Below are positions 8,134-17,202 of a DNA stretch of 64,000 nt, in pieces. The notes below the pieces were generated by a model. It ran no database searches, was not told the DNA's origin, and worked only from the letters and a program-made list of their open reading frames with translations. The stretch is from Lederbergia galactosidilytica. Its GTDB lineage: Bacteria; Bacillota; Bacilli; Bacillales; Bacillaceae_C. Where the stretch lies: NCBI RefSeq assembly GCF_017873565.1, contig NZ_JAGGKH010000021.1, forward strand, positions 1-64,000, read 5' to 3'. The translations under genes and the position numbers were made by a program. Each line of letters starts with the position of its first letter. Positions within the stretch are counted from its first letter, which is position 1.

Positions 8134-8943
8134 ATGTCGCTTATTTTGACGGAAGAGCTTGCACGTAGAATCGAGCAATCAGAAATCGAACTTTTGGAAT
8201 CTAGATTGACAGGTGTTCAGAAAATAGAAGGTAACCCGATGGGGGTGGAAATAAAAAAATTTGGTGATGCTACGGCCTTTTATGTAAAGAATATTCCGGG
8301 TCCCTCATTCAATAATGTGAAGGGGATGAGTGGGAATAATCTGAATGAGATTGATGGCATTTTAGATTTTTATCATGAAAGGGGGATACCAGCCAACTTA
8401 GAAATCACTCCTGCTCATTGTTCTGCTGAGCTATTTAAGTTGCTCTCAGAGAGAGGCTATTTTCAACGTGGCTTCCGTACGGCACTTTATGGTTCATTGT
8501 CAGATGATTTCACTTTGAGCGAGGCGCAGGACATTTCGATCCGCGAATTCGAGTATGATGAATTTGCCATTTTCGGGCAGATTTATACGAAAGGATTTAA
8601 CATGCCAGCTTCATTAAGCGAATTTGCGGCGCAAAATAATCAAGTATTACATCAAAATAAGCAATGGACCTTTTATCTAGCAAGTGTGAAAGGGGAGCCT
8701 GCCGGTATAGGTGTTTTGTTTGAAAAGGACGGTATAGCGACACTTGCTGCATCTGCAACCATTCCGGAATATAGAAATAAAGGCGTGCACAGTGCACTGA
8801 TAGAAAAACGGTTACAATATGCCCTACAAAACCACTGTCATATGATTGTCGGGCAAACAGCCTATGGTAGCGGTAGTCTCAGAAATATGGAAAGAGCCGG
8901 AATGAAAATTGCCTATACGAAGGCGATTTGGACGAAACTCTGA
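8134..8943 (+). CDS. GNAT-family acetyltransferase with N-terminal extension
   Basis: 269 residues, longer than a single GNAT domain. The C-terminal half contains the acetyl-CoA core (GIATLAASATIPEYRNKGVHSALIEKR, residues ~205-231); the N-terminal half resembles a degenerate GNAT-like module, as in the tandem-domain members. A GGGGTGTGACC ribosome site precedes ATG 8134. The Nudix pseudogene begins 36 bases downstream. Substrate unknown. Confidence 0.75.
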   Translation: MSLILTEELARRIEQSEIELLESRLTGVQKIEGNPMGVEIKKFGDATAFYVKNIPGPSFNNVKGMSGNNLNEIDGILDFYHERGIPANLEITPAHCSAELFKLLSERGYFQRGFRTALYGSLSDDFTLSEAQDISIREFEYDEFAIFGQIYTKGFNMPASLSEFAAQNNQVLHQNKQWTFYLASVKGEPAGIGVLFEKDGIATLAASATIPEYRNKGVHSALIEKRLQYALQNHCHMIVGQTAYGSGSLRNMERAGMKIAYTKAIWTKL

Positions 8944-8978
8944 TACATAAAAAGAATGCTTCTTATATGGAGGTTACA

Positions 8979-9396
8979 ATGCAAGGATATAATGTTCTAA
9001 TGATTTATAGAAACGATATGAAATCTTTATTAATGTGCAAGCGATTACGGGAGCCGTACAAAGGCTTGTGTAATTTTGTCGGTGGGAAAATCGAGGACGG
9101 AGAAACTGGTATGGAAGCTGCGTATCGGGAATTGTTTGAAGAAACGAGCATTTCAAAAGCAGATGTGACACTGCATCATGTTCATGGATTTTACCTACTA
9201 TTTTCATGATTGCTATGTGGAAGTTTATGTTGGCAGATTGAAGGAGGAACTCCAGGTTTCTGGGGATGAAAATGAATTATATTGGTCTGATTTGAATCAA
9301 GATTTTTTTGATATGAGCAAATATGCAGGTGAAGGCAATATTGGCCATGTGGTAGAGCAAGTAAATATGATAAAGGATGAAATTTTATCGGATTGA
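8979..9396 (+). pseudogene. Nudix hydrolase, frameshifted
   Basis: The first part (from ATG 8979, six bases after TATGGAGG) contains the Nudix box GGKIEDGETGMEAAYRELFEE, compare GX5EX7REUXEEXGU. It continues to DVTLHH. The rest of the domain, DFTYYFHDCYVEVYVGRL, is in the +1 frame. The junction is around 9183, where removing one base restores a continuous ~139-residue protein resembling 8-oxo-dGTP diphosphatase-like Nudix enzymes. Either a true frameshift or a sequencing error. Confidence 0.75.
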
Positions 9397-9408
9397 ATGG
9401 GGTGCGAC

Positions 9409-9915
9409 ATGAAGATTAGACAGGCGAAGCAAACGGATGCGAAAGGCATCGCAAAAGTACAGGTTGATAGTTGGGAAACGACCTATAAGGATATTGTGCC
9501 GGATGAGTATTTAAGCAATATGACGTATGAGGCCAGAGAAGAAAAATGGAAAGATATCATTCCCCAAACGACTGTATTCATTGCCGAAACAAATGATGGC
9601 GAAGTTGTTGGTTTTGCAGGTGGCGGGAAAGAACGGACAGGCAAGTACCCTGATTTTGAAGGAGAGTTATATGCCATTTATATCCTGGAAGAATACCAGG
9701 GAAAAGGAATAGGGAGATTGCTAGTGGAGGCTGTTGTCGAAGATTTAAAACAGAAGAAAATCTTTTCTATGACTGTGCAAGTGTTAGCAGAAAATAATTC
9801 CCGACTCTTCTACGAGTCTCTCGGGGCGGAAAAGATTGGCACAGATGAGTTGGAAATTTCCGGGAAACAGCTGGATTCACTCATTTATGGTTGGAAAAAT
9901 ATAAACACAATTTAA
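9409..9915 (+). CDS. GNAT-family N-acetyltransferase
   Basis: 168 residues. Family features: DSWETTYKDIVPDEYL near the N-terminus, ELYAIYILEEYQGKGIGRLLVEAV (acetyl-CoA site QGKGIG) and LAENNSRLFYESLGAEKIG. The open frame begins at ATG 9397, but GGGGTG is correctly spaced only for the ATG at 9409. It follows the Nudix pseudogene by 12 bases and is probably co-transcribed. Substrate unknown. Confidence 0.8.
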   Translation: MKIRQAKQTDAKGIAKVQVDSWETTYKDIVPDEYLSNMTYEAREEKWKDIIPQTTVFIAETNDGEVVGFAGGGKERTGKYPDFEGELYAIYILEEYQGKGIGRLLVEAVVEDLKQKKIFSMTVQVLAENNSRLFYESLGAEKIGTDELEISGKQLDSLIYGWKNINTI

Positions 9916-9956
9916 TCTTTGTATGTTGAAAGTATGGACGATGGAGGGAATTTCAA

Positions 9957-11017
9957 GTGAATCTCGATATTATAAAGCGCTTAAATGCAATTCAAGATGA
10001 AAGTCATTTTTCTGGGACGGTGCTTGTTCAACAAAACAATGAAGCTTTGGCGCAGACAAGTTATGGATTCGCAAACCGTTCCGAACAAATTGAAAATTAG
10101 GCAAGTACACGTTTTGGCATCGCTTCTGGATGTAAACTTTTTACGGCTATTGCCATTTGTCAACTTGTTGAAGCTGACAAACTATCTTTTGATACAAGAT
10201 TAAAAGAGTGTCTAAGCTTTTCCTTTCCTCATTTTTCTGAAGAGGTCACTGTCCATCATCTTTTAACACACACATCGGGCATCCCAGACTACTTCGATGA
10301 GGAAGTGATGGATGATTTTGAAGAGTTGTGGATTCAAACTCCAATGTATCAAATAAGGAGTTTACAAGACTTTCTTCCGCTGTTTCAAAATCAGCCTATG
10401 AAATTAAAGGTAGGGGAAAGATTTAATTACAACAATGCCGGATATATTTTGTTAGGGTTGATTGTCGAACAGGTCAGTGAGCAAAAATTTGCCGATTATA
10501 TCGAGCATAATATTTTTAAGAAAGCTGGTATGGTTGATTCGGGTTATTTTGAATTTGATTCTCTCCCTCCGAGGACAGCACTTGGATATCTAGATTTTTC
10601 TGACGGTAGTTGGAAAACAAATATTTACTCAATGCCGGTAAAGGGTGGGTCTGATGGGGGAGCAGTTGTGACTGTTAAGGATATGGCAAATTTATGGAAG
10701 GCACTTTTCAATCATCAACTGTTAAGTGAAGACTATACGTGTAAATTGCTTACTCCCCATATCTACAGTGACGATGAGAATAGCTTTTATGGCTATGGAG
10801 TCTGGATAGAGAAAAATTGAGATTCCATATTGAAATATCATATAATGGGCTATGATCCAGGTGTTAGTTTTCATTCTGCTTATTATCCTGAAAACGATAT
10901 TCAATCGGTTATATGCTCGAACAAGTCGGAGGGAGCTATGATATGTTTAAGGGGATTGAGGAAGAGGTCTTAAAAATTCCCTATAAAGAGAAAACTGATG
11001 GAAGAAAAAAGAACTGA
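9957..11017 (+). pseudogene. Beta-lactamase-fold serine hydrolase (class C/PBP4*-like), broken
   Basis: One reading frame from GTG 9957 (GGAGGG 8 bases before) spans the protein but has a TAG at 10098-10100 and a TGA at 10818-10820, and the C-terminal end (MFKGIEEEVLKI) is reached only by shifting frame near 10938. Catalytic signatures remain: ASGCK (S-x-x-K) just after the first stop, and YNNAG (Y-x-N). HLLTHTSGIPDYF is typical of this esterase/peptidase group. Three independent lesions mean it is a true pseudogene. The tail overlaps the next GNAT start by 20 bases. Confidence 0.8.
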
Positions 11018-11576
11018 AACCATATTTAGAATCGATTGTGGAGATCTTTATCTCCAAGAGTTTCGAATGGAGGACGCGGAAAATATATACAGAATATCCA
11101 ATCAGCCTGAAATATCTCAATTCTTGCCAGACTGGAAATCAACAAAAGAACAGAGAGTTGAGTGGATGACCCAATATGAAATACCAGCGAATCAAGCATT
11201 TCTTCAGGCGGCAAAAACAGCAAACATAGAAGGACATTTTTTAAAACTCGGCGTGTTTATAAAGGAAACAGATGAATGTATTGGCTGCTGTACGGGGATG
11301 AAAGATGAGCTACCTCCACCGAATCGAGAAATTATGTATGCTGTTTCAAGTCAACATCAAAAGAAAGGATATGCTACGAAAGCGGCAAAAGGATTAATTG
11401 ATTATTTGTTTGCACATACAAATGTAGAAAGCCTTAATGCAATTGCATTGATTCACAATCGATCATCCAATAAAGTGATTCAAAAATGTGCTTTTACTTA
11501 TCTGTCTCAATGGACGATTGATAAGGAACGATACAATCACTACATGCTATGTAAATCAGATTGGAAGCAAAAATGA
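10998..11576 (+). CDS. GNAT-family acetyltransferase (RimJ/RimL-like)
   Basis: 192 residues of the Acetyltransf_3 type: LYLQEFRMEDAENIYRISNQPEI at the N-terminus, YAVSSQHQKKGYATKAAKGL (acetyl-CoA loop QKKGYA) and ALIHNRSSNKVIQKCAF, which matches the N-x-x-S-x-x-V/L segment of RimJ-like enzymes. This group acetylates protein N-termini or small amines. The start lies inside the tail of the preceding pseudogene, with only a weak ribosome site, so it may once have been translationally coupled. Confidence 0.75.
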   Translation: MEEKRTETIFRIDCGDLYLQEFRMEDAENIYRISNQPEISQFLPDWKSTKEQRVEWMTQYEIPANQAFLQAAKTANIEGHFLKLGVFIKETDECIGCCTGMKDELPPPNREIMYAVSSQHQKKGYATKAAKGLIDYLFAHTNVESLNAIALIHNRSSNKVIQKCAFTYLSQWTIDKERYNHYMLCKSDWKQK

Positions 11577-11661
11577 AAGGAAGGCTTGTGCTCATTCTTG
11601 ATCAAATCCGGGTCAGATTATGGAGTGCAATAAATATACGTTGAAGAAGAGAGGTTTTTTG

Positions 11662-11951
11662 ATGCGTGAATATTATAAAGGAAAGTTATTAATTCTTCGA
11701 ATAATGGCTACAATATTCGTCCTTTTGTTTTTAACTTTACCTTATTATAGCTTACTCTCTAATGATGTTAGCATACTTTATTTGTTATAACTCTGATAAT
11801 CTTTTTTGTGCTGGAGGATTTGTTTGGGAAAAGCAAAAAAACGGAAATAGTTCTATACAGTTTATCCGTGTTGGTAAAAAGAGATGTTAAGGAACGATAT
11901 GTTAAATTTCCTTTCAGAATAGGAGCTTGTATATGTCAAATTATAAATTAG
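11662..11951 (+). pseudogene. Small membrane protein, frameshifted
   Basis: ATG 11662 follows AGAGAGG and reads a hydrophobic 42-residue peptide (RIMATIFVLLFLTLPYYSLL) ending at TAA near 11788. Another frame continues a plausible second membrane helix and basic tail (FVITLIIFFVLEDLFGKSKK) to 11951. Joining the two would give a two-helix protein of about 95 residues. Family not recognised; the join is inferred. Confidence 0.4.
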
Positions 11952-12789
11952 AACAGGCTGAAAAAGACTTGTTTGCTGTGTATCAAGTCATTTACGCCGA
12001 TGCGGATATGGAAATGTGGTATGACTGGAATACTCGACTAAACGATACTACGTTTACGGATCAATGTTTTTGGCTCATGTATAATAATGAAAAAATAGGC
12101 GGTGCGATTATTAATAATCAGACGGTTATGTTTCCATTTTTGGTCGCACCTTTTTCGGACAGAACGGTGTTTTGGAAGGCGCTATCTAGCTGTTGTGATG
12201 AGATTCGTCATGTTAATGGGGTATTGCAGAAAGATATCGATATTTTGCTAACATTAGGATATAGCATAGATGTCACTCGACAGGTAATGTGCTGTCCAGC
12301 CGATGCAAGCATCACAGCGAAGTTGCCTGCTGGCTTCTCTTTGCAAAATCTAAATGAAGAGCTAGATCGTAAAAAATTGCCAAGGTGATGATGGAAGGAT
12401 ACAAGGGAGGCATTGACTATAAAGTCTACGGCACCCCAGATGAGGATGAAGTCCTAAAGGATGTGGAATATCTGCTAAAAGTCTATAAATATAGGAATCT
12501 TTCCATTGTTCTACTTGATGAAGAGAAGGAAATTGCTGGGCTTTGTATTGCTGGCATCAGTAAAAATATGCCATTGGGATTTGCCGAGATCGGTGATATG
12601 TGTGTCGTCCCTAAGCACCGCAACAAGCGACTTGCTGAATATATGCTCAAGTATATAAGAGCAAGTGCTAGTGAGCACACACAGGTCGTGAAACTTTGCG
12701 TTACGGTTGGTAATCATGCCGAAGCCCTTTATAGAAAAGTAGGCTTTTATCCAGGTCCTAGATTTGCCAATATGAGCAAAGAAATATAG
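11933..12789 (+). pseudogene. Two-part GNAT acetyltransferase split by a frameshift
   Basis: The N-terminal part (ATG 11933, AGGAG 7 bases before) ends at LDRKKLPR-stop, 12386-12388. The C-terminal part restarts at ATG 12385 and contains the acetyl-CoA core EIGDMCVVPKHRNKRLAEYML and LYRKVGFYPG. Restoring one G (TTGGCCAAG for TTGCCAAGG near 12378) gives LAKVMMEGY and one protein of about 285 residues. The overlapping ATGATG could still permit separate translation of the catalytic half, so function may not be entirely lost. Confidence 0.7.
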
Positions 12790-12826
12790 GCTTTGAACCA
12801 GAATAGAATGAGAGGAGGAATGTAAA

Positions 12827-13603
12827 ATGGGGATTGATTTTCATAGCGAGAAAAATAGTAGAACTTATACAACCCGAAAAGCTGATCATTCATGGGTTGA
12901 AGCAATAAACAACCTTGTACCGATCGAAAATATATCTAGCGCTTTAGATATTGGCTGTGGTGGAGGCATTTATTCGAAGGCGTTATCAGATATGGGAGTG
13001 ACTTCAGTTACTGGAGTTGATTTTTCCAAGACCATTCTTGCAGGGGCAAAAGAAAACTGTAAAGAATATAAGAACATCTCGTTCCAGCTTGGGAGTGCTT
13101 TTGATACTGGATTAGATAGTAGTAGTTTTCACTTATTACTCGAAAGAGCTTTGATCCATCATTTTGAGGATTTAGAAGCTTGTTATAAAGAAGCATATAG
13201 AGTGTTGGAAGATGGAGGTTTTTATATTGTTCAAGATCGTACCCCTGAGGATTGTTTATTAGCAGGCGACGAAAGCCATATCAGAGGATATTTCTTTGAT
13301 CTTTTCCCAAGATTAGTTGAAAAAGAGACAAATCGCAGACATCATAGTCAAATTGTCATTGAAACGCTGAAAGAAACTGGATTTAAAGACATCGAAGAAG
13401 TTAAGTTATGGGAAATCAGAAAAGTGTATGATACGAAAAAACAATTACTAAATGATCTAAGGGAACGAACAGGAAGAAGTATTTTACATGAATTAGATGA
13501 TAAAGAATTGCAGGTATTAATCAACCATATAGATGCCTCACTGGCAACAACCGATAACATCATAGAAAAAGATCGATGGACGATTTGGAAGGCAGTGAAA
13601 TAA
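12827..13603 (+). CDS. Class I SAM-dependent methyltransferase
   Basis: 258 residues with a methyltransferase-11-like Rossmann domain: ALDIGCGGGIYSKAL (motif I, ~43-57), GVDFSKTIL (acidic loop), LLLERALIHHF and AYRVLEDGGFYIVQD (post motif strand). Motif I is canonical, so SAM binding is expected. It resembles small-molecule methyltransferases rather than RNA enzymes. GGAGGAA is 7 bases before the ATG. It closes the acetyltransferase island. Substrate unknown. Confidence 0.8.
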   Translation: MGIDFHSEKNSRTYTTRKADHSWVEAINNLVPIENISSALDIGCGGGIYSKALSDMGVTSVTGVDFSKTILAGAKENCKEYKNISFQLGSAFDTGLDSSSFHLLLERALIHHFEDLEACYKEAYRVLEDGGFYIVQDRTPEDCLLAGDESHIRGYFFDLFPRLVEKETNRRHHSQIVIETLKETGFKDIEEVKLWEIRKVYDTKKQLLNDLRERTGRSILHELDDKELQVLINHIDASLATTDNIIEKDRWTIWKAVK

Positions 13604-13723
13604 TCAGCTTGAGAAATGGGATGTAGGGTTTACAATGGCCATTCATGATGATTAATAAAGCTGCTGATTACAGAAGAACTAGCCATGACTAAATATTAAA
13701 CAAATCCGATAGCTCCAATTATA

Positions 13724-13774
13724 AAAAGACGGCTTTGAACTTCCTTGTTAGGAAATCCAAAAACCGTCCTTTTT
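13724..13774 (-). terminator. Terminator of the L,D-transpeptidase gene
   Basis: On the minus strand AAAAGGACGGTTT pairs with AAAGCCGTC and runs into TTTTT. The hairpin begins at the stop codon. In the plus direction it could also terminate the methyltransferase transcript. The stretch 13604-13723 holds nothing else I recognise. Confidence 0.7.
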
Positions 13775-15200
13775 AATAAACAATAACAGGGTCGTACGTG
13801 TTGAGATTATCATACACTTTTTTCATTATGCTTGGAGGTGTATTGACACAACCGCCTGAACCATCTTTGAGATAGGCTGTTTTCTCCCAGTTTTTCCGCC
13901 AACTAGCATCGTGAAAACCTTGCCCGCTGTTTGTAAATGGGGCCCAGTACTTCACATCAATTTCGTAATCGGGCTTACCTACAGCACTGCCTTTTAGTGT
14001 GTATGGGGTTCGTTTGTAGAGAATATACCAAACTCCAGGAGATGTATCTTCGCCGGTACTATGTTTGCCTGTCACTACATCTGTTGTGACGACTAATTTT
14101 CCATTTCTGTAAATCCAAATACGCTGTTCTGCAATGGAAATTTCAGCATACGTATCCCCAATACCGTTATTCTTGGTAGTTTCATAGCCAATCCCTTCAT
14201 TTGTCCACCCATGTCCGTAAATATTAGCGGCCGAAACGGATTTTTCTCCTTTTTCAAAAGCCTTTTGAACGATTGCTACTTCTTTTTCAACATCTAATGC
14301 CCATCCATAGCCTTGTGCTTTTACGGAAATAACCTTGCCTGAATGCGTCTTAAAATCTATATTTTTATTTAAAGTGGATTGAGCCTGATTAATTTCAGCG
14401 ATCTTGTCCTTAATACTACTTGCGGTGATTGTTACTTCATCATCATGCGAAATAGTAGCATCTTTAATTAATTCACTTGCGTTTAAGGTATACACTTTAT
14501 CCTGTACCGTATAATCGACGGTTCGCTCTAGGAAAGCCTGATACTTTCCCTCCAATTCCTTAATCATTGGATTATCTGATTCTACAGGCTTTAAGAATGC
14601 CGGCTTCAGGTAAAGCTCGCTCGTATATTTCTGTTTCTCATAATCTTGTAATATAGCTGGAATATCATATTGTTCTCCAGCGATACTGTTGGAGATGACA
14701 ACTTTTCCATTTTCCAATTTAACTCCTGCGTCTTGGGGAGCCTTTAAGTTCTCATTTATGGATTGTAGTTCCTCTTCTAATTGTTTGCTCAATGTTTTGC
14801 TACGAAACTCGTCCGTTTTTTTCGGCATCAACGAATAATTTTGTTCCTCTGAGGAAGGAAAAAAAGTCCACTGTTTTTTTAATAATTTCTTTACTTCAGA
14901 CATGTCTTGATCCGAGAATGCCATTTTAGTAGGATTCTCATCTAAAATAAGTTTGCCATCTATATAAACTTTGTTGGTTAATGTGGATTCTTTTAATTTA
15001 TTTATAGCCTTTTCAACCGTTAGCCCACCTACATTTACATCATTAATAGCAATATTCGAGTTGAAACGAGTTGCCTGATAATAGCTTAGCCCTGCAAGTA
15101 TGATGGCAGCCACAATGGTAATAGTTCCTATTATGATTAAAAAACGATTTATACTTGGTGTGAATCGGCTCTGTCGAGTATTTTTTAAAGTTGGTATCAT
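13773..15200 (-). CDS. L,D-transpeptidase with peptidoglycan-binding (VanW/PG_binding_4-type) domains
   Basis: About 475 residues. A single N-terminal membrane helix (~18-42) anchors a secreted protein. Residues ~50-330 look like two PG_binding_4-type modules (each opening like INDVNVGGLTVEKAINKL), as in Enterococcus faecium Ldt(fm). The YkuD catalytic domain is C-terminal: ISIAEQRIWIYRNGKLV, then FHDASW and GSGGCVNTP with nucleophile Cys ~451 (the usual S/T-H-G-C-h-N motif with Gly for His). It would make 3-3 peptidoglycan cross-links or attach proteins to the wall. Two ATGs are close; GGAGGG is 7 bases from the one at 15200, so I use that. Confidence 0.85.
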   Translation of the reverse strand: MIPTLKNTRQSRFTPSINRFLIIIGTITIVAAIILAGLSYYQATRFNSNIAINDVNVGGLTVEKAINKLKESTLTNKVYIDGKLILDENPTKMAFSDQDMSEVKKLLKKQWTFFPSSEEQNYSLMPKKTDEFRSKTLSKQLEEELQSINENLKAPQDAGVKLENGKVVISNSIAGEQYDIPAILQDYEKQKYTSELYLKPAFLKPVESDNPMIKELEGKYQAFLERTVDYTVQDKVYTLNASELIKDATISHDDEVTITASSIKDKIAEINQAQSTLNKNIDFKTHSGKVISVKAQGYGWALDVEKEVAIVQKAFEKGEKSVSAANIYGHGWTNEGIGYETTKNNGIGDTYAEISIAEQRIWIYRNGKLVVTTDVVTGKHSTGEDTSPGVWYILYKRTPYTLKGSAVGKPDYEIDVKYWAPFTNSGQGFHDASWRKNWEKTAYLKDGSGGCVNTPPSIMKKVYDNLNTYDPVIVY

Positions 15201-15551
15201 TATCATTCCCTCCGCTACTTGGTTTTCACCGAAGAATTAAGTCCATTTTACCATAAAATTACAAATGTTACAATCACATTACATAACATAGGAAAATTAG
15301 TTAGAAAAGAGAATATACAGGCTGTATTCCAATCACTAAACAAAAACAAACAAAAGTAACGTCTTTATTTTTTATGGAAAAACAAATAAATTCAAAGTGA
15401 TTTATGACTAAAATATAAATAATCAAAAATAAACAGACTATATTACCTTTGTTTTTGTTGAATTGTGTGGTTGGTCGAGTTAAGATAAGGGTGTAAGGAA
15501 GATATTGTAACTAATTGCCATATAAATAACTTTTTAAAGGAGGAATTTATC
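15201..15551. other. Gene-free AT-rich divergent intergenic region
   Basis: It separates the divergent L,D-transpeptidase and rhaD genes and must contain both promoters. TTGAAT and TAAGAT 17 bases apart just before rhaD are a possible promoter. No repeat or riboswitch is evident. Confidence 0.5.
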
Positions 15552-16388
15552 ATGGGTATGACCATGATGAAAGACACGATTTATTCAGCACCATTTTTGC
15601 AAGAGATGTTGGATACTACTTCTAATTTATATCGTTTAGGTTGGGATGAACGTAATGGCGGTAATATCAGTTATTTATTAAATGAATATGAGGTGCTTCC
15701 ATATCTAAATGTTGATAATGTGAAAAGAACTGTACCGATGAACTTTGATGCATCAGCCCTTGCTGGACGATATTTCATCGTTACGGGTTCCGGAAAATAT
15801 TTTAAGAATGTTAAGAAGAATCCTTCTGAAAACCTAGGCCTAATTCGCATCCATGAAAATGGCAGAAGTTATGAGATTCTTTGGGGCTTTGAAGACGGTG
15901 GGGAAGCGACAAGCGAATTACCAACACATCTCATGAACCATATGAAGCGGTTAGAAGTTGACAAAAACCACCGAGTTATTATGCACTGCCATACAACAAA
16001 TCTAATTGCAATGTCTTTTACACATAGTTTAAAAGAAGAGGAATTAACAAAAACTCTTTGGGAAATGTGTACTGAATGTTTGGTTGTTTTCCCTGAAGGT
16101 CTAGGGGTCATTCCGTGGATTGTTCCTGGAACGAATGCAATTGGAGAAGCTACAGCTAAAAAAATGGAGGAGGTCCGCCTTGTACTTTGGCCGCATCATG
16201 GAATATTCGGGGCCGGCACTACATTAGACGAAACTTTTGGTCTGATTGAAACAGCTGAAAAAGCGGCTGAAGTATACACAATGGTTTGTGCACAAGGTGG
16301 TAAGCAGCAAACCATTACCGATACTCAGTTACAAGAACTTGCAGATGCATTCGATGTTACTCCTCGTCAAGGGATATTAGGGTTGTAA
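15552..16388 (+). CDS. rhaD: Rhamnulose-1-phosphate aldolase
   Basis: Class II (zinc) aldolase of 278 residues that splits L-rhamnulose 1-phosphate into dihydroxyacetone phosphate and L-lactaldehyde. RhaD hallmarks are WDERNGGNIS, FIVTGSGKYF, VIMHCHTTNLIAMSF (His-x-His zinc ligands) and VLWPHHGIFG (third ligand). AAAGGAGG precedes ATG 15552. No rhaA, rhaB, rhaM or rhamnose transporter lies nearby, so it is an orphan here; the other genes may be elsewhere or the enzyme may serve another deoxysugar phosphate route. Confidence 0.9.
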   Translation: MGMTMMKDTIYSAPFLQEMLDTTSNLYRLGWDERNGGNISYLLNEYEVLPYLNVDNVKRTVPMNFDASALAGRYFIVTGSGKYFKNVKKNPSENLGLIRIHENGRSYEILWGFEDGGEATSELPTHLMNHMKRLEVDKNHRVIMHCHTTNLIAMSFTHSLKEEELTKTLWEMCTECLVVFPEGLGVIPWIVPGTNAIGEATAKKMEEVRLVLWPHHGIFGAGTTLDETFGLIETAEKAAEVYTMVCAQGGKQQTITDTQLQELADAFDVTPRQGILGL

Positions 16389-16584
16389 ATATCTTTTAGA
16401 TGTGTTTTTTGAACATGTCTTTTTAGCGTGCTCAGCATGGGTCGGAGGGAATCAACCTTACATTCCCTTTAGAAATGAAGGAGTTAATATCAGCTTTTTA
16501 GATAATCGATTTTAAAAAGAGGATTGTAAGGCATTGTAGCGAACTATATAACAAAATCATTCAAAGAGGAAGAAGGGAAGCAGA

Positions 16585-16998
16585 CTGAATAATTTTGTTA
16601 TAAGTAAAGATAAATCCTTACTAGAATTGGACACCATTTATAGTTGGTTACAACATAGTTATTGGGCAAGCAAAAGATCTAAGAACAAGATTAAGAAATC
16701 TATCGAAAACTCTGTTTGTTATGGAGTTTATGACGGCGATAAACAAATTGGTTTTGCCCGTGTTATTACGGATTGGACTGTCATGTATTGGCTTTGTGAT
16801 GTAATTATTGATGAGAAGTATAGAGGACAAGGCATCGGCAAGAAATTGATTGAAGAAGTTATTCATGATGATGATTTTAAGGATTTATTTGGTTACTTGG
16901 GCACCAAAGATGCCCATACATTTTATGAAGCCTTTGGCTTTGTACAAGAACAGGAAAAGGTCATGATAAGGACGCCAGATTACTTAAGAAATGAGTAA
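16585..16998 (+). CDS. GNAT-family N-acetyltransferase
   Basis: About 137 residues of a small GNAT type: YSWLQHSYWASKRSKNKIKKSI, IGFARVITDWTVMYWLCDVIID, and the acetyl-CoA loop YRGQGIGKKLIEEV. The first standard start is a TTG at 16627 without a ribosome site. Upstream the frame stays open and reads LNNFVISKDKSLLELD, which looks like the proper N-terminus; its first codon is a CTG at 16585, seven bases after GAAGGG. I propose CTG as the start, either used as such or a mutated ATG/TTG. Substrate unknown. Confidence 0.75.
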   Translation: MNNFVISKDKSLLELDTIYSWLQHSYWASKRSKNKIKKSIENSVCYGVYDGDKQIGFARVITDWTVMYWLCDVIIDEKYRGQGIGKKLIEEVIHDDDFKDLFGYLGTKDAHTFYEAFGFVQEQEKVMIRTPDYLRNE

Positions 16999-17051
16999 TA
17001 CCTGTTTCAGGAAGAGCTCTATACAAAGATCTAAGTAGAGGAATATTTTAG

Positions 17052-17082
17052 GTTCCAATCAAATAAGATTGGAACTTTTTTT
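17052..17082 (+). terminator. Rho-independent terminator after GNAT gene
   Basis: GTTCCAATC (17052-17060) pairs with GATTGGAAC (17067-17075), followed by a seven-base T-run. Confidence 0.9.
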
Positions 17083-17202
17083 GTGATAATTTCTAACAAG
17101 TTTATTTTGAACTCAAGATAACCAAATGTTCGAAATACCGACAAGGAGACAAGCAATCTTTTACAGTTATTCAGGTAAAATAAATTCAAAGGGGAGGGTT
17201 TG

